Assembly (NCBI RefSeq): GCF_024198255.1
Contig: NZ_JAJVKW010000011.1
Coordinates: forward strand, 186,001 to 250,000
Direction: 5' to 3'
Source of the DNA: Myxococcus guangdongensis
GTDB taxonomy: Bacteria > Myxococcota > Myxococcia > Myxococcales > Myxococcaceae
DNA: 64,000 nucleotides
Below, one piece after another: positions 62,697-64,000 of this stretch. Numbering within the stretch: the stretch's first letter is position 1; every line of letters starts with the position of its first letter. A model generated the notes under the pieces. It had not been told where the DNA came from. It searched no databases and saw only the letters and a list, made by a program, of their open reading frames with translations. The position numbers and the translations under genes were made by a program.

Positions 62697-63065
62697 TCAG
62701 GCCGCCTGGTGTCTGCGAACGGCGTCCAGCAGCGTGTCCACGTCCACCGGCTTGCGCAGATGTCCACACGCGCCAATCTCCTCGGCCACCTGGCGGGCGT
62801 TGGCGGACGCGGAGAAGACGAGCACGGGGATGTCCCGCCATGCGGGCACCTGGCGCATGGCCCGCGCGAAGCCCGCGCCATCCAGCACGGGCATCATCAT
62901 GTCGAGCAGCACGAGCGCGGGCAGCGCCGACATGTCACCGAGGACGTCGAGCGCGTGCTTGCCATTGATGGCCCCCGTCACCGAATAGCCCGCGTCGCGC
63001 AGCACCTCCTCCAGTGCCTCGCGCAGGTCCGCGTCGTCGTCCACCACCAGCAACGGCCCAGTCAC
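62697..63065 (-). CDS. single-domain response regulator (CheY-like)
   Basis: 122 residues, one receiver domain without output. Acidic pocket VVDDDADL, phosphoacceptor Asp in VLLDMMMP, Thr/Ser switch in LVFSASAN and conserved Lys in HLRKPVD. It may relay phosphate or bind a partner, as CheY-like proteins do in myxobacterial pathways. GTG start with GGAGG 7 nt upstream. No kinase gene is adjacent. Confidence 0.92.
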   Translation of the reverse strand: MTGPLLVVDDDADLREALEEVLRDAGYSVTGAINGKHALDVLGDMSALPALVLLDMMMPVLDGAGFARAMRQVPAWRDIPVLVFSASANARQVAEEIGACGHLRKPVDVDTLLDAVRRHQAA

Positions 63066-63509
63066 GCACTCGCCTCCTTCTCACGACCCCACCACCCACC
63101 GGCCTCGAGAGTATCTCCCGCCACCGACGCATACGTCATATGTCTCGACGGGAGGCGGTCGCTCCGTCCCAAGCTCGTGTCGTGTCGTCGGCGCGGTGTT
63201 GAGCATTGGCCACTCCACGGCGACGTGCACGTGTGCATCTAAGGATTCCTCGTGAAGCCGTGAAGCACGCTGGGTGACGAGCGACCGCGTGGGCTCTCGG
63301 GTGCTGGGAGTCGATACGCGTCCTGGGGCGAACGGGGCCTCGCCCTGGCGACCTAAGGGTGCGACACCCTCTGTCTCGGAGACACCGTCGCCGTGTTTCA
63401 CGACGTGCGCGCGAGCGGGCCCGCCCCCATCTCCTTGCCTTGCTCGCGCGGAGCCGAGGGGCCATGGAGGCCCGCTGTCACCCGCGCGGGCAGAGCCGGG
63501 GGACGCGCC
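63066..63509. other. 444-bp divergent intergenic region
   Basis: Between the response regulator and the ferritin-like gene. Contains CATATG near 63139 and two adjacent palindromes at 63356-63384. No small ORF with coding bias. Confidence 0.4.
63356..63384. promoter_or_regulatory. two adjacent palindromes
   Basis: AGGGTG-CGA-CACCCT (63356-63370) and TGTCTC-G-GAGACA (63372-63384), one base apart, about 125 bp before the ferritin-like gene. Possible paired regulator sites or an mRNA hairpin pair. Confidence 0.35.
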
Positions 63510-64000
63510 ATGACCGAAGCACTCTCACGCCGTGCCGCGTTCGGGCACGCCGCCGCCGTCGCGGGGCTGGGCCTGCTCACGGCCGCCTCGCGCGCCCACG
63601 CCCAGCGCAGCCTCAAGGAGGACCTGGCGGTGCTGCGCGCGCTGCTCGTCGCCGAGCGTGACGCCGTCGCGACACATGACGCCCTGGCCGGCGTGCTCGC
63701 GGCCGCGCCCGCCACCGACGCGCTGTTCGCCTTCCGGGGCCTCTTCGAGGCGCTCCGCTCGCGCTTCCGCCAGCAGCACGCGGAGCACGCCGAGCGGCTG
63801 GTGGGCGCGCTCGTCCAGCAGCGGGGCGCCGACGACGTGGGCGCGGGCACGGCGCGGCTGCCCGAGGACTTCGCGCCCTGCCTCCAGAACGCGCTCGATT
63901 TGCTGACCAACCTGGAGAAGGCGTGCGCCATCGGCTGCGTCCAGGCGCAGACGACCCTGAGACTCGACGCCAACGGGGGGCTCGCCGCCGGCATCGGCGC
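63510..64000 (+). CDS. Tat-exported ferritin-like protein (3' truncated by window)
   Basis: Open from the ATG to the window edge, 163 residues so far. The N-terminus SRRAAFGHAAAVAGLGLL followed by AHA resembles a twin-arginine signal. The mature part is a helical bundle of ferritin-like type: LRALLVAERDAVATHDAL, FRGLFEALRSRFRQQHAEHAERL and LQNALDLLTNLEKACAIGC, with Glu and His spaced as possible metal ligands. It resembles DUF4439/DUF305-like ferritin folds in exported proteins; the exact family is not settled. C-terminus not seen. Confidence 0.65.
   Translation, partial: MTEALSRRAAFGHAAAVAGLGLLTAASRAHAQRSLKEDLAVLRALLVAERDAVATHDALAGVLAAAPATDALFAFRGLFEALRSRFRQQHAEHAERLVGALVQQRGADDVGAGTARLPEDFAPCLQNALDLLTNLEKACAIGCVQAQTTLRLDANGGLAAGIG

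Overview
The window is GC-rich, gene-dense chromosomal DNA from a myxobacterium, most likely of the Myxococcus/Corallococcus/Pyxidicoccus group. The evidence is the strong G/C third-position bias, a DUF2378 (TIGR02265) protein known mainly from Myxococcales, a eukaryotic-like Ser/Thr kinase of the HRDVSPDN type with a PEGA domain, many lipoproteins, and core genes such as gyrB with myxobacterial character. No prophage, insertion sequence, rRNA operon or CRISPR array was seen. The genus is inferred from gene content only.

Layout. 1-5.9 kb: four overlapping genes of a MoxR-ATPase / metalloprotease-VWA system, followed by a PaaK-like CoA ligase. 6.4-9.6 kb: a hybrid-sensing histidine kinase and an aldo/keto reductase. 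9.6-14.2 kb: a radical SAM enzyme divergent from an operon of an asparagine-synthetase-like enzyme, a UGT-type glycosyltransferase and a ROK-like kinase whose two lobes appear in swapped order. This is the best candidate for an undescribed pathway. 14.3-19.5 kb: two lipoproteins, a pair of cytoplasmic HtrA-like proteins (the first lacks the catalytic His), two consecutive strong hairpins, an orphan GspG-like protein with a 44-residue membrane partner, and a UBP-type zinc finger protein. 19.6-27.6 kb: an MFS exporter, an AbiE-like toxin-antitoxin pair with a 25-bp palindrome over the start codon, DsbD with a thioredoxin-like partner, and a VWA protein.

28-38 kb: a small acidic 54-residue protein, a membrane Fe-S oxidoreductase of the FadF/Hdr type, a DUF2378 protein, an ankyrin protein, a beta-propeller lipoprotein, an archaemetzincin with Gln in place of the catalytic Glu, tRNA-Gln(UUG), RtcB RNA ligase coupled to an RbfA-like protein, and a dihydrolipoamide-dehydrogenase-like flavoprotein. 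38-46.7 kb: a GT87-like membrane glycosyltransferase, then a complete TonB-ExbB-ExbD-ExbD energy module with its TonB-dependent receptor and a surface lipoprotein, closed by a strong terminator.

46.8-64 kb: an AT-hook protein, a lipoprotein phosphoesterase, an outer-membrane protein with a partial duplication of its 3' end, a Ser/Thr kinase, a PaiB-like protein, a lipoprotein, gyrB, a small membrane protein, a GNAT acetyltransferase, and an operon of a cation/proton antiporter carrying universal-stress domains plus an XRE-EIIA fusion regulator with a palindromic operator. A single-domain response regulator and a truncated Tat-exported ferritin-like protein follow. Many starts here use NTGA overlaps, so several blocks are translationally coupled operons.
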